A DNA stretch of 64,000 nucleotides, taken from the NCBI GenBank assembly GCA_021831785.1, contig JAKBMB010000016.1, positions 186,001 through 250,000 of the forward strand, given 5' to 3'. The translations under genes and the position numbers were made by a program. Source of the DNA: Deltaproteobacteria bacterium (lineage in GTDB: Bacteria > Desulfobacterota > Binatia > Binatales > Binataceae). Below the pieces are notes generated by a model. It did not search any database, had not been told where the DNA came from, and worked only from the letters and a program-made list of their open reading frames with translations. Positions 18,054-26,391 of this stretch are shown here, piece by piece (position 1 is the stretch's first letter; every line of letters begins with the position of its first letter).

Positions 18054-18608
18054 ATGCCCCAGCGGGCTTTTATCGGCATCGGGACTAATCTGGGTGACAG
18101 GCTGGCCAACTATCGACAAGCGCTGGAGCGAATAGCAGCCCTTCCCCGCACGCGCATTGTCCGTCAGTCGTCAATCTATGAAACTGAACCGGTCGGCGAC
18201 TTCGACCGCGCGTTTCTTAACGGGGCAATCGAAATCGAAACCGAATTCGACGCGCCGACGCTGCTCAGACGCCTGATGGCTATCGAGCGTGCCCTGGGGC
18301 GCAGGCGTTCGCAAGAGCGTTTGCGCGCGCGCCGCGGCCGCGACCGGTCGCGAGTCATTGATCTCGACCTGCTATTATTGAACCGTGAGATTATAAACAC
18401 GCCCGCGCTGAAAATACCCCATCCGCGGCTGCACGAACGGCGCTTTGTGCTGATGCCACTGAGCGAGTTGGCTCCGGCCTTTGTTCACCCGGTGCTGGGC
18501 ATATCCGTCTCGGAGCTTTTGGCGGGTCTCAAGTCGCGGCACCGGGTAACGCTGCGGCGGATTGACTCGTTGAGGCCTCAGACGCGGCGACGAGAGATGG
18601 CCTGCTGA
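18054..18608 (+). CDS. folK: 2-amino-4-hydroxy-6-hydroxymethyldihydropteridine pyrophosphokinase
   Basis: A 184-residue HPPK. It shows IGIGTNLGDR at the N-terminus, SSIYETEPVGD (residues about 40-50), FLNGAIEIET, and the signature RDRSRVIDLDLLL followed by PHPRLHERRFVLMPLSELAP. It transfers pyrophosphate from ATP to the pterin in folate synthesis. The ATG at 18054 follows the dapL stop after 9 bases, with GCAGGG as a ribosome binding site, so the two are likely cotranscribed. The basic C-terminal tail past residue 160 is longer than in E. coli FolK. Confidence 0.93.
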   Translation: MPQRAFIGIGTNLGDRLANYRQALERIAALPRTRIVRQSSIYETEPVGDFDRAFLNGAIEIETEFDAPTLLRRLMAIERALGRRRSQERLRARRGRDRSRVIDLDLLLLNREIINTPALKIPHPRLHERRFVLMPLSELAPAFVHPVLGISVSELLAGLKSRHRVTLRRIDSLRPQTRRREMAC

Positions 18609-18642
18609 ATCTTGGCACGGCCCCTCGGGAGGTCGTTTACTG

Positions 18643-19293
18643 ATGAAGTTCTTCCTCGACAGCGCTGACATCAGCGAAGTCAAACAAGCCGCGGACTGGG
18701 GGCTTGTCGACGGCGTCACGACCAATCCCAGCCTCATGGCCAAGACCGGCCGGCCGTACCAGGAGGTGCTACGTGAAATCTGCGCTATCGTGGACGGCCC
18801 GGTGAGCTGCGAGGTCGTGGCTAGCGACGCCGCGGCGATGCTCGAAGAGGGCGAAAAGCTGGCCCGGCTGCATCCCAACGTGGTGGTCAAATGCCCGCTG
18901 TTGGTCGAAGGGCTTAAGGCTACACGCGCGCTTTCGCGGCGAGGGATCAAAGTCAACGTGACTTTGGCTTTCACTCCGTTGCAGGCCTTGGCTGCCGCCA
19001 AGTGCGGTGCCACGTATGTTTCGCCCTTCATCGGGCGCCTGGACGACATCGGCCAGGACGGCCTGGGCATGGTCGCGCAAACCTTGCGGATCTTCGCCAA
19101 TTACGGTTACCCGACCCAGGTGCTGGTGGCCTCGGTGCGCAACGTCAGCCATCTGGTCCGTGCCGCGGAGATCGGCGCCCATGTAGCCACCATCCCCTTC
19201 GGTGTCCTCAGCCAAGTGCTGCATCACCCCCTGACGGAGAGCGGCCTTGAGCGCTTTCTTGCCGATTGGCGCGCCACCAAGCAAAAGATCTGA
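18643..19293 (+). CDS. Small transaldolase / fructose-6-phosphate aldolase family protein
   Basis: A 216-residue TalC/Fsa-type transaldolase, about two thirds the size of classical transaldolases. It has MKFFLDSADISEV, GVTTNPSLMAKTG (residues about 25-37), the Schiff-base lysine in NVVVKCPL near residue 86, GIKVNVTLAFTPLQALAA, and SPFIGRLDD. It interconverts sugar phosphates in the non-oxidative pentose phosphate pathway, or cleaves fructose 6-phosphate. Sequence alone does not decide between these. The ATG at 18643 lies 34 bases after folK. An inverted repeat follows at 19354-19386. Confidence 0.9.
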   Translation: MKFFLDSADISEVKQAADWGLVDGVTTNPSLMAKTGRPYQEVLREICAIVDGPVSCEVVASDAAAMLEEGEKLARLHPNVVVKCPLLVEGLKATRALSRRGIKVNVTLAFTPLQALAAAKCGATYVSPFIGRLDDIGQDGLGMVAQTLRIFANYGYPTQVLVASVRNVSHLVRAAEIGAHVATIPFGVLSQVLHHPLTESGLERFLADWRATKQKI

Positions 19294-19353
19294 GACTGTC
19301 GATTATCCCGTTCGGCAGTGCGCTCTGCGCTGAACGGAAAGTTAACCCGCTCT

Positions 19354-19386
19354 CTCGTTAGGATACCTTGCATGACACCTAACGAG
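19354..19386 (+). terminator. Inverted repeat downstream of the transaldolase gene
   Basis: CTCGTTAGG at 19354-19362 pairs perfectly with CCTAACGAG at 19378-19386 across a 15-base loop. It lies about 60 bases past the transaldolase stop codon. There is no following T-run, so it may be a Rho-assisted stop or a boundary of the acquired patch to its right. Confidence 0.35.
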
Positions 19387-19553
19387 CATCGCTGGGATTC
19401 CTCGCTGCGCTCTGCCTGAGCGAAGTCTCGGTTTACCTAGTCGATATCGCCGGTATCGCAGGTGCTTCTATCACCCGGTACGAGCCGCGATGGTTTGACC
19501 GGTTCGCACTCGATCTTCTGAAGAAGTTCCCGTCCCATCAAAGGAAAGAAAAA

Positions 19554-20246
19554 ATGCCGGCGATCAAAAATGGCCTCATCTGGGCCGACTATGTTCGTAA
19601 TGTCTTCATTCCCAGTTTGGAGCTTTACCGGCGGGTCGTTGTGGAGAAAGTTTTGCCTTGTCTCAGCAACGACGTGATCACAGAAGAGACCCATCAAGTG
19701 GAGAGGGAGGCATTTGAGCGCATGGGGAATGCCGTTTCACCGGAGGACTACGATCCGGGCGACTTCGCTCAGCCTGCGTTCGACAAGGGGCTCGAATTTT
19801 ACCAATTGATGCACGATACGCGGCAAGGCTTGGTCAACGGGCTTGCTGCGGCCCTCTATCATCTCTTTGAGCAGCAACTCTGCGCATTCTACCGATTAAT
19901 GGCTTGGGACAAAAAAGCGATCCTAACCGGAAGAGATGCTGAGGAGAAACTTCGGGCACTCGGTCTCGACGTAGCGGAATTTCCTGAGTGGGCGTCCCTG
20001 GATGAGCTGCGCCTGCTCGCGAATTGCGTCAAGCACGCCGAGGGGAGTTCGTCAAAGCAGCTCGCCGACCTCAGACCCGATCTATTTGGACGCACGAGCA
20101 TCGGCCCAGCGCTGACGGGTTCCCGGCCATTTGTCGAACGTCCGTTATCCGGTGAGGGTCTTTATTTTTCGGCCACGGAATTCGACACAATGGTGGGCCG
20201 GCTCAAACGGTTTTGGGTTTACGTCGCCGAAGAGATCGGCGAGTAA
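19554..20246 (+). CDS. Hypothetical protein, possibly HEPN-like helical
   Basis: A 230-residue soluble protein starting at an ATG at 19554 with a strong purine-rich ribosome binding site (AAAGGAAAG). I do not recognise a family. It is predicted to be mostly helical, with LAAALYHLFEQQLCAFYRL near residues 97-115 and ELRLLANCVKHAEGSSSKQL near 151-170. The arrangement of an Arg, Asn and Lys-His in the second helix recalls HEPN-type proteins, but the spacing does not match the RNase motif cleanly. Base composition is visibly poorer in GC than the surrounding housekeeping genes, and a ParD/ParE pair follows. This suggests acquired defence or maintenance DNA. Confidence 0.55.
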   Translation: MPAIKNGLIWADYVRNVFIPSLELYRRVVVEKVLPCLSNDVITEETHQVEREAFERMGNAVSPEDYDPGDFAQPAFDKGLEFYQLMHDTRQGLVNGLAAALYHLFEQQLCAFYRLMAWDKKAILTGRDAEEKLRALGLDVAEFPEWASLDELRLLANCVKHAEGSSSKQLADLRPDLFGRTSIGPALTGSRPFVERPLSGEGLYFSATEFDTMVGRLKRFWVYVAEEIGE

Positions 20247-20475
20247 AAACGAAGTCGGGATGCCCAGTCGGCACTGTCACTTTCAGAAGTATCTGGCGCA
20301 CAGTTTTCGCCGCTATTCGGCATACTCTGAATTATTCGCCACCTTGCTGTTCGAGGCCGGCGCCGGCATCCGCAAGGCCCGGGGGCGCCTCGGCCACCAC
20401 CACGTAACCACCGGACCAGGTTGGCAAACTTTGCCATAGCTGATATGCTGGTTGCGATTCGAGGAGAATGCGGCC

Positions 20476-20757
20476 ATGCCAACCCGCAACATCAGCCTTA
20501 CCGCTGAGCAGGACGCGTTCGTCGAACGCGTGGTCAAAGCAGGTGAGTACCAGAATGCGAGCGAAGCGATCCGTGACGCGCTGCGCGTCCTTCAGCAAAA
20601 GCGGCGAGAAGATGCGCTTAAGCTCAGGGCTTTGCGCGCGCAGATCAAGGCGGGTCTCGACGCGCTCGAACGGGGCGATTTCACCGAGGTCGCCGACGCG
20701 GACCTCGATGACTATCTTGAAGCATTAGCCGCAACGCCTAGCAAGGGTGCGCCCTGA
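20476..20757 (+). CDS. parD: ParD-type antitoxin
   Basis: A 93-residue ribbon-helix-helix antitoxin. The N-terminal MPTRNISLTAEQDAFVERVV and GEYQNASEAIRDALRVLQQK are classical ParD (CopG/RHH) features for DNA binding and autoregulation. The C-terminal half (residues 50-93) is the extended toxin-neutralising arm. The ATG at 20476 is preceded by GAGGAG. An in-frame TTG at 20452 is upstream but would place that site inside the gene. The next gene, four bases away, is the ParE toxin. Confidence 0.88.
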   Translation: MPTRNISLTAEQDAFVERVVKAGEYQNASEAIRDALRVLQQKRREDALKLRALRAQIKAGLDALERGDFTEVADADLDDYLEALAATPSKGAP

Positions 20758-20761
20758 CTCG

Positions 20762-21127
20762 ATGGCGCGCTTTCGGCCCTCTCGGCTGGTGCAGGCGGAT
20801 CTCGCGCAGATCCTCGCCATCAATGCAGAACGGTGGGGGATCGAGAGCCGTCGGCGTTATGCGGCGATCCTCGCGGCGGCTATGCGAAAAGTGGCCGCCA
20901 ATCCAAAAGGTCCCACCACCCGAGCACGCGCCGAACTTGCGCCCGGCATCCGTAGCTTTCATATCCAACACGCGCGCGCCGCGGACCCTAACGCGAAGGT
21001 AAGGAGACCGGTGCACATTCTCTACTACCGTGCGATCGCGCCGGAACTGATCGAAATCGCCCGTGTGCTCCACGAACGCATGGACCCCAGCCGCCACCTA
21101 CACGAGGTCTCTGAAGACAACGACTGA
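20762..21127 (+). CDS. parE: ParE/RelE-superfamily toxin
   Basis: A 121-residue toxin starting MARFRPSRLVQADLAQI, with YAAILAAAMRKVAANP and the terminal strand ELIEIARVLHERMDPSRHL typical of ParE. ParE toxins poison DNA gyrase and are neutralised by ParD. The ATG at 20762 follows the antitoxin stop by four bases. A GTG at 20747 would make the two genes overlap by eleven. The middle loop (ARAADPNAKVRRPVHIL) is somewhat longer than in short ParE proteins. Partner and operon order support the assignment. Confidence 0.85.
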   Translation: MARFRPSRLVQADLAQILAINAERWGIESRRRYAAILAAAMRKVAANPKGPTTRARAELAPGIRSFHIQHARAADPNAKVRRPVHILYYRAIAPELIEIARVLHERMDPSRHLHEVSEDND

Positions 21128-21313
21128 ACCCGGCGAGGTCTCAAGTGCGCCAAATGGCAGCAAAGGTTCTACGCCAAATAATCCCCAAAGTGACATCTGC
21201 GCGCAGCACCCTTCCCAGGCTTTTTATCTCTCATAACGTGCTTTATGATGGATGACGGAATAGGGCTGAGGAGGAAGCGGAGTCTCCATTTTGCCGCAAG
21301 CTGCTAGAGCGTC

Positions 21314-21715
21314 GTGCTGAGCCGAATCCACCACGTGGGTATCGTCGTCCCGAGCCTCGAGCAGGCGTATCGGTTCTGGCGGGACGCGCTGGGACTTAAG
21401 CTTGGAAAAACGGCGACCATCGAGGACCAGGGCGTCAAAGCGGCGCTGCTGCATACCGCAAACAGCGAGATTGAGCTGCTGGAGCCGCTCAGCGCGGATA
21501 ATTCCATCGGCCGCTTTTTAAGCCGGCGCGGCGGCGGGTTGCACCATCTTTGCTTCGAGACCGACGACCTCGCGCGCGAGCTCGACGCGGCGCGCCGATT
21601 AGGCTTGCCGCTGATCGACCAGAGCCCGCGCCGCGGCCTGGCCGGAGCTATCTGCTTTCTGCACCCCAAGGCATGTTGCGGCGTGTTAGTCGAGTACGCG
21701 CAGGTGATAGAATGA
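21314..21715 (+). CDS. mce: Methylmalonyl-CoA epimerase
   Basis: A 133-residue glyoxalase/VOC-fold protein: SRIHHVGIVVPSLEQAYRFW at the start, SEIELLEPL near residue 57, GGGLHHLCFETDD near 72-84 and GVLVEYAQ at the end. These metal-binding His and Glu positions are those of methylmalonyl-CoA epimerase, which interconverts the (2R) and (2S) forms in propionate and odd-chain or branched carbon metabolism. The start is a GTG at 21314 without a clear ribosome binding site. No mutase gene is in the window. A zinc-ribbon gene follows after 18 bases. Confidence 0.88.
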   Translation: MLSRIHHVGIVVPSLEQAYRFWRDALGLKLGKTATIEDQGVKAALLHTANSEIELLEPLSADNSIGRFLSRRGGGLHHLCFETDDLARELDAARRLGLPLIDQSPRRGLAGAICFLHPKACCGVLVEYAQVIE

Positions 21716-21733
21716 GGGCCAAGTGAGGCGACG

Positions 21734-21958
21734 ATGCCGATTTACGAATATCGATGTGCCGATTGTGACGATATGTTCGAGGTCCTGCTGAAGGCGGGCG
21801 AAAGCCCGACCGGATGCCCCCGATGTCGCGGCAAGCATTTAAACCGCCAGCTCTCGCGCTTTGCTGCCGCACGGGCGGCTGGTTCCGAATCGCAGACCGG
21901 CAGCGCCACCAACGGCGCGATGGGTGGATGCTGCGGCGGCGCCTGCGGTTGCGGTTAG
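21734..21958 (+). CDS. FmdB-type zinc-ribbon protein
   Basis: A 74-residue protein with MPIYEYRCADCDDMFEVL and CPRCRGKHLNRQLSRFA, the CxxC...CxxC zinc ribbon of the FmdB/regulatory-protein family. The C-terminus is rich in Gly and Cys (GGCCGGACGCG). Function is unknown for most members. It often sits next to unrelated metabolic genes. Likely cotranscribed with the epimerase. Confidence 0.85.
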   Translation: MPIYEYRCADCDDMFEVLLKAGESPTGCPRCRGKHLNRQLSRFAAARAAGSESQTGSATNGAMGGCCGGACGCG

Positions 21959-22052
21959 CAGCGGCGCAGCCTCGCGCTGGCGCCGTTGCGCGGCCTTTGG
22001 ACGTATATTTCCGCCATCCGCCGGCGAAGACACAGGGCGTGGTCGGGTGCCG

Positions 22053-22871
22053 CTAAGGCCGGCGTGGCGACTCAGGCGCAGCGGCGGGCGCGTCAAGCGC
22101 AACGCCGAACAGCGCAGATGCATTGCGCACAATCGCAGCAGCTAAGTCTTCGACCGCATCCCCACGTATTTCCGCCAGCTTCTCAAGCGTATAGCGCACA
22201 TAAGCCGGCTCATTGCGCCGGCTGCGTACCGGCTCTGGCGCCAGGTACGGGGCGTCGGTCTCGACCAGCACGCGTTTGGCGGGCACGACTCGCGCGGCTG
22301 CGCGCAGCTCGTCGGCTTTCTTAAAGGTGAGAATGCCGGAAAAAGAAAGGTAGAAGCCCAGCTCCAAAAATTCCTCCGCGGCCTTTAGATCAGCGCTAAA
22401 GCAGTGAATCACGCCTCCTTTCGGAGGCATCCCCACCTCACGCACGATCTCGACTATCCTGCTTTCAGCTTTGCGGCAATGAATCACCACCGGCAAGCCA
22501 CATTGCCGCGCGAGCTCTAGCTGCGCGCGCAGCGCGCGTTCCTGCGCCTGCGGCGCGCTATGCATGTAATGAAAATCGAGCCCGGTCTCGCCGATTGCAA
22601 CGACACGGCTTGATTCGGCGAGCTTGCGCAGTTGGTCGAGCCGCGCCGTGTCGCAATCCTTGGCGTCATGCGGATGGACGCCGACGACCGCGAAAATGTC
22701 CCGATGGCGCTCGGCGATCTCGACTGTGAGCCCGTCGGTCTCCACAGAGCCGATCGCCCCTATAGCTATGAGAGAGATCACTCCGCTGTCTCGGGCGCGT
22801 TCTATTACCGCGTCGAGGTCGCCGCTGAGCCTCGGGTCTGCGAGATGACAGTGCGTGTCGATAAGCGGCAT
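22053..22871 (-). CDS. tatD: TatD family metal-dependent DNase
   Basis: A 272-residue amidohydrolase-fold protein starting MPLIDTHCHLADPRL. The metal ligands are the HCH pair at the start, the Glu in AIGETGLDFHY (residues about 93-103), His in PVVIHCRKAE and GVIHCFSAD, and the Asp in VETDAPYLAPEPVR. These are TatD DNase family signatures for a cytoplasmic exonuclease or quality-control hydrolase. I chose the ATG at 22871; an adjacent ATG at 22874 is equally possible. It follows metG by 37 bases on the same strand. Confidence 0.9.
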   Translation of the reverse strand: MPLIDTHCHLADPRLSGDLDAVIERARDSGVISLIAIGAIGSVETDGLTVEIAERHRDIFAVVGVHPHDAKDCDTARLDQLRKLAESSRVVAIGETGLDFHYMHSAPQAQERALRAQLELARQCGLPVVIHCRKAESRIVEIVREVGMPPKGGVIHCFSADLKAAEEFLELGFYLSFSGILTFKKADELRAAARVVPAKRVLVETDAPYLAPEPVRSRRNEPAYVRYTLEKLAEIRGDAVEDLAAAIVRNASALFGVALDAPAAAPESPRRP

Positions 22872-22908
22872 CATTGCGAGAGCGATCGGTTTGGAGCTTG
22901 CTGCGAAA

Positions 22909-24495
22909 TCAGGCGGATCTCGGCTTTTCAATCCGCGGGAAAAGCGCAACCGGAGGGTTCACTTTGTGGCCCCCCGGCTGGATTCCCCCGCCGAACGATT
23001 TGCCCGCGGTTTGCGCGTCCACGTTCAACATAGTGAGAATTTTTGCCGAGGTGGCTGGCATGAACGGCTCGAGCAAACTCGCCGTTACTCGAAGCATTTC
23101 GAGCAGGTCGGCCAAAATGGCTTCCACCAGCTTGGAGTTCTTGGAATCCTTGACTAGGTTGAACGGCTCGGTGGCGACGATATAAGCATTCGCCTTGCCC
23201 AGCGCCTGCCAAATCGCGAGCAGCGCCCCGGAAAAGTCAAGGCCATCCACGAGTGCGTCTACGTGCTTGGGCAGACCGATGATCGCATCATAGAATTCTT
23301 TCGCCTTCTCGGCAGCCGCCGCTGGCAGCCCGTAACCGAGATCTATCCGGGTAGCTACTCCGGGTGACGCGCGCACTTCGCCTGCGCAGTAGCGTGTCAC
23401 CATCGAAAGCACGCGGCTGACGAGATTCCCCAGGTCGTTGGCCAAGTCGGCATTGTAGCGCTGGATAAGGCGCTCGTCGGAAAAATCGCCGTCAAGCCCG
23501 AAGACCACCTCGCGCATCAGGAAGTAGCGCAGCACGTCGGGACCGAACACCTTTTCGTAGCTCACTGGATCAGCGACGTTGCCGGAGCTTTTCGACATGC
23601 GGGCGCCGCCGAAGTTGAGATAGCCGTGAACGTTTATATGGCCCGGCAGCGTCATCCCGGCCGCGAGCAAAATCGCCGGCCAGTATACGGCGTGCGTCTT
23701 GAGAATATCCTTGCCGATAAAATGCTCGGTGCGCGGCAGCATCCGCGCCGCAAAACCCGGGTCATCGATCGAGGGCGCGCTAAAGTACGCCCAGAAAGCG
23801 TCATACCAGACGTAAGCAACATAGTTGGCGTCGAAAGGCAGCTCCACTCCCCAGTCAAGGCGCGATTTGGGGCGCGAGATGCACAGATCGCCGACCGGCT
23901 CGGCGAGCATCTTGAGCGCTTCGTTGCGATAGCGCTCGGGACGGATAAACTGCGGGTTGCGCGCGACGTGCGCGCGCACTTGCTCGCGATACTTCTCCAG
24001 GCGCAAAAAGTAGTTGCCCTCGGTGATCAGCTCGACCGGGCGGTTATGCTCGGGGCAGAGATTGCCTTGAAGCAATTCCTTCTCTGTGTAAAAGCGCTCG
24101 CAGCCGACGCAGTAGAGTCCCTGATAGTCGGCAAAATAGATATCGCCGCGCTGGTGAGTGCGGGTCAGCATCTCTTGGACGAATTTCTCATGCGCCGGGT
24201 CGGTGGTGCGCACGAAGTAATCAAAGCTGACGTTGAGCCCCTCCCAGGCTTTACGGAACACTGCGCTCATCCTGTCGGTGAACGCCTTCGGCTCGATCCC
24301 TTGCGCCAGCGCGACGCGCTTAAGCTTCTCGCCGTGCTCGTCGGTGCCGGTCAAGAAGGTCACATTCGATTTGCCGCGCTTGCGGCGCTGATAGCGCGCG
24401 AAGACATCGGCGGCCAGCGCCTCGTAGGCGCTGCCGACGTGGGGCGGCGCGTTGCAGTAAAAGATCGCCGTGGTAACGTGAATCGGCTCCGTCAT
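22909..24495 (-). CDS. metG: Methionyl-tRNA synthetase
   Basis: A 528-residue class I tRNA synthetase. The HIGH-like site appears as FYCNAPPHVGSAYEALAAD near residue 10, and the KMSKS loop as ARMSKSSGNV near residue 297. The zinc-knuckle region reads CVGCERFY followed by LCPEH, a single-knuckle arrangement. The C-terminal anticodon-binding helical domain is present, but there is no Trbp111-like extension, so this is the short form. The ATG at 24495 (MTEPIHVTTAIFY) matches the family N-terminus; an ATG at 24522 lies upstream in frame. Operon: holB, metG, tatD on the minus strand. Confidence 0.93.
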   Translation of the reverse strand: MTEPIHVTTAIFYCNAPPHVGSAYEALAADVFARYQRRKRGKSNVTFLTGTDEHGEKLKRVALAQGIEPKAFTDRMSAVFRKAWEGLNVSFDYFVRTTDPAHEKFVQEMLTRTHQRGDIYFADYQGLYCVGCERFYTEKELLQGNLCPEHNRPVELITEGNYFLRLEKYREQVRAHVARNPQFIRPERYRNEALKMLAEPVGDLCISRPKSRLDWGVELPFDANYVAYVWYDAFWAYFSAPSIDDPGFAARMLPRTEHFIGKDILKTHAVYWPAILLAAGMTLPGHINVHGYLNFGGARMSKSSGNVADPVSYEKVFGPDVLRYFLMREVVFGLDGDFSDERLIQRYNADLANDLGNLVSRVLSMVTRYCAGEVRASPGVATRIDLGYGLPAAAAEKAKEFYDAIIGLPKHVDALVDGLDFSGALLAIWQALGKANAYIVATEPFNLVKDSKNSKLVEAILADLLEMLRVTASLLEPFMPATSAKILTMLNVDAQTAGKSFGGGIQPGGHKVNPPVALFPRIEKPRSA

Positions 24496-24703
24496 AACCG
24501 TTATCCCGCGAAAATTCGCCATGACCGTGGGCCGGCCCGGTCGGCGCCGCAAGGCTGTCGCGGCATCTTCAACGCGCGCCGCCGATCCGCTGGCGCGGCC
24601 GCGCGCCGGCGGCGCAACCCGGCCCTCGCCGAAGCGGCCTGCGCACCGGCGCGTCCGGCAGCGCGCCGGAGGCGATTCGCAACCGGGCCCGCCAAACGCC
24701 GGT

Positions 24704-25750
24704 CTACTCTTGCCTGCGCGCGCCCCTGGTCCGGTCGCGCGCCGCTTCGCCCAGCATGAGCCACCAGTTCTCCGCCTGCAGCGCCGGATTGGCCATCGCG
24801 CGCACCGCGCTCAACGCGCGCAGGGCGCAATCGAGCCCGGTCAACACCGTCTCGAGGTCGGTCGCATTGGCGATCTTCTTCATCGCGGCCCCGGTTTTGC
24901 CTTCGAGCCCGGCGAAGTCGTCGCCCAGGAGCTTGAATCTAAGAATTTCCTCGAGCCGCAGCGCAAGCCATTCGAAGTTCGACGCCGCCTGCTCGCGGTC
25001 GCGGAAAAAATCCTCGGCGATTTGCCGCGCCACGGCCGCATCAATCGCGCGCGGCGCCGCGAGCGCCTGGAAAAACCGTTCGGCGGGCGCAAAACCGCGC
25101 TCAGCCCCGGGCGCCGCCGTGGCGTCGAGCGTGTCGGCAAGGCCGGGGCGGACTGCAGCGAGCTCCTCCGGCGCGAGCGGGTTAAAGCGCGCCAGACGCA
25201 GGCGTGAGCGCACGGTGGCGAGCAGCGCCCGCTCGTTGTGCGCGATGACGAAGATCACCGCGCCGGGAGGGGGCTCTTCCAAGGTCTTGAGCAGCGCGTG
25301 CTGCGCCGGCGGGCTCAACGTGTCGGCGTCGCCGATAATCGCGGTCGGCGCGCGCGCGCGGACCGCCTTCACGCCCAAGCGCGAGATGAGCGCGCGAACC
25401 TGTTCGATCGAGACCTCGGAGCGGCCCGGCTGGCGAGCGATAACTTGGCAGTCCGGATGGACGCCGAGCGTCGCCTGAACGCAGGCGGCGCAGCACGCGC
25501 AGCGCTCGCGCCGGAAACCGCGCCCAAGCGCTGTCCCGACCGCGCGCGTCGGACAGTCCGCGAGCGTGCAGCAGAAGTCCGCGCCGCCCGATCTCTCGCA
25601 CAAAAGACCCAGCGCGAGCGCTTGCGCGCCCAGCGTTTTGCCGGAGCCGCGCGGCCCGCAGAGCAAGTAGCCGTGGGAGGGCCGCGCGCGCAATTCCTGG
25701 GCGAGCTCGGCCAGCAATAGGCGATTTCCCTTGAGCGAACTAAGCGGCAT
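24704..25750 (-). CDS. holB: DNA polymerase III delta-prime subunit
   Basis: A 348-residue AAA+ clamp-loader subunit. Walker A is GPRGSGKT (residues about 33-40). A zinc-module cysteine set (CACCAACVQATLGVHPDC) follows near residues 83-100. Sensor and Walker B regions read AIIGDADTLSPPAQHALLKTLEEPP. The usual SRC motif is RSRLRL. HolB stimulates loading of the beta clamp. Its ATG overlaps the tmk stop by one base (TGATG), a common tmk-holB arrangement. A stretch of about 20 residues (ADCPTRAVGTALGRGFRRER) expands the zinc module. Confidence 0.9.
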   Translation of the reverse strand: MPLSSLKGNRLLLAELAQELRARPSHGYLLCGPRGSGKTLGAQALALGLLCERSGGADFCCTLADCPTRAVGTALGRGFRRERCACCAACVQATLGVHPDCQVIARQPGRSEVSIEQVRALISRLGVKAVRARAPTAIIGDADTLSPPAQHALLKTLEEPPPGAVIFVIAHNERALLATVRSRLRLARFNPLAPEELAAVRPGLADTLDATAAPGAERGFAPAERFFQALAAPRAIDAAVARQIAEDFFRDREQAASNFEWLALRLEEILRFKLLGDDFAGLEGKTGAAMKKIANATDLETVLTGLDCALRALSAVRAMANPALQAENWWLMLGEAARDRTRGARRQE

Positions 25751-26391
25751 CAGCCCTCAAGCCATTGCTCGACCGTCCGCGCGATGGCGTCGTCGACCGC
25801 CTCCACCGGCGCCGCGGAATCGATCACGCGAACGCGATGCGAATCGCGCGCGGCCAAAGCCAGAAAGCCGCGCCGTACGCGCTCGTGAAATTCTACCGTC
25901 TCGCGCTCGAACCGGTCGAGCGCGCGCCCCTTCTCGCCCGAGCGCTTGCGGGCGCGCTCAAGTCCGACTTCAACCGGGCAGTCGAGCACGATCGTGAGGT
26001 CGGGACAAAGGCTGTCCGCGGCGAAGCGGTTCAATTGGCCCAGAAAATCGAGGTCGAAGCCGCGGCCGTAGCCCTGGTAGGCGAGCGTCGAATCCGAGTA
26101 TCGGTCGCAGACCACAATCTCTCCGCGCGAAAGCGCGGGCTTAAGTTTCTCGCGCACGTGCTGCGAGCGGTCGGCCAGCACCAAAAATAGCTCGGCCCCC
26201 GCGCAAAGCTTGAGCGCGGGGTCGAGAAATATGCCGCGAATCATCGCGCCCGCCGCCGTCGCCCCAGGCTCATGGCTTAGACACGCGCGCCGTCCACGCG
26301 CCTCGAGATACGCCGCAAGGTTCGCCGCGTGCTTGGTTTTGCCGGAGCCCTCGATTCCTTCGATCGTGATCAAGCGTCCCACGTCCATCAT
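25750..26391 (-). CDS. tmk: Thymidylate kinase
   Basis: A 213-residue dTMP kinase. It has the P-loop IEGIEGSGKTKHA (residues about 9-21), LSHEPGATAAG with the DR/EPG-type substrate loop, VVCDRYSDSTLAYQGYGRG and TIVLDCPVEVGLERARKR. It makes dTDP for DNA synthesis. The start ATG at 26391 overlaps the prepilin peptidase stop codon as ATGA. Its stop overlaps the holB start. The lid has basic residues around RARKRSGEKGRALDRFE. Confidence 0.93.
   Translation of the reverse strand: MMDVGRLITIEGIEGSGKTKHAANLAAYLEARGRRACLSHEPGATAAGAMIRGIFLDPALKLCAGAELFLVLADRSQHVREKLKPALSRGEIVVCDRYSDSTLAYQGYGRGFDLDFLGQLNRFAADSLCPDLTIVLDCPVEVGLERARKRSGEKGRALDRFERETVEFHERVRRGFLALAARDSHRVRVIDSAAPVEAVDDAIARTVEQWLEG

Noticed and set aside
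23626-24759. 377-codon plus-strand open frame
   Set aside because: Antisense to metG with no family features.
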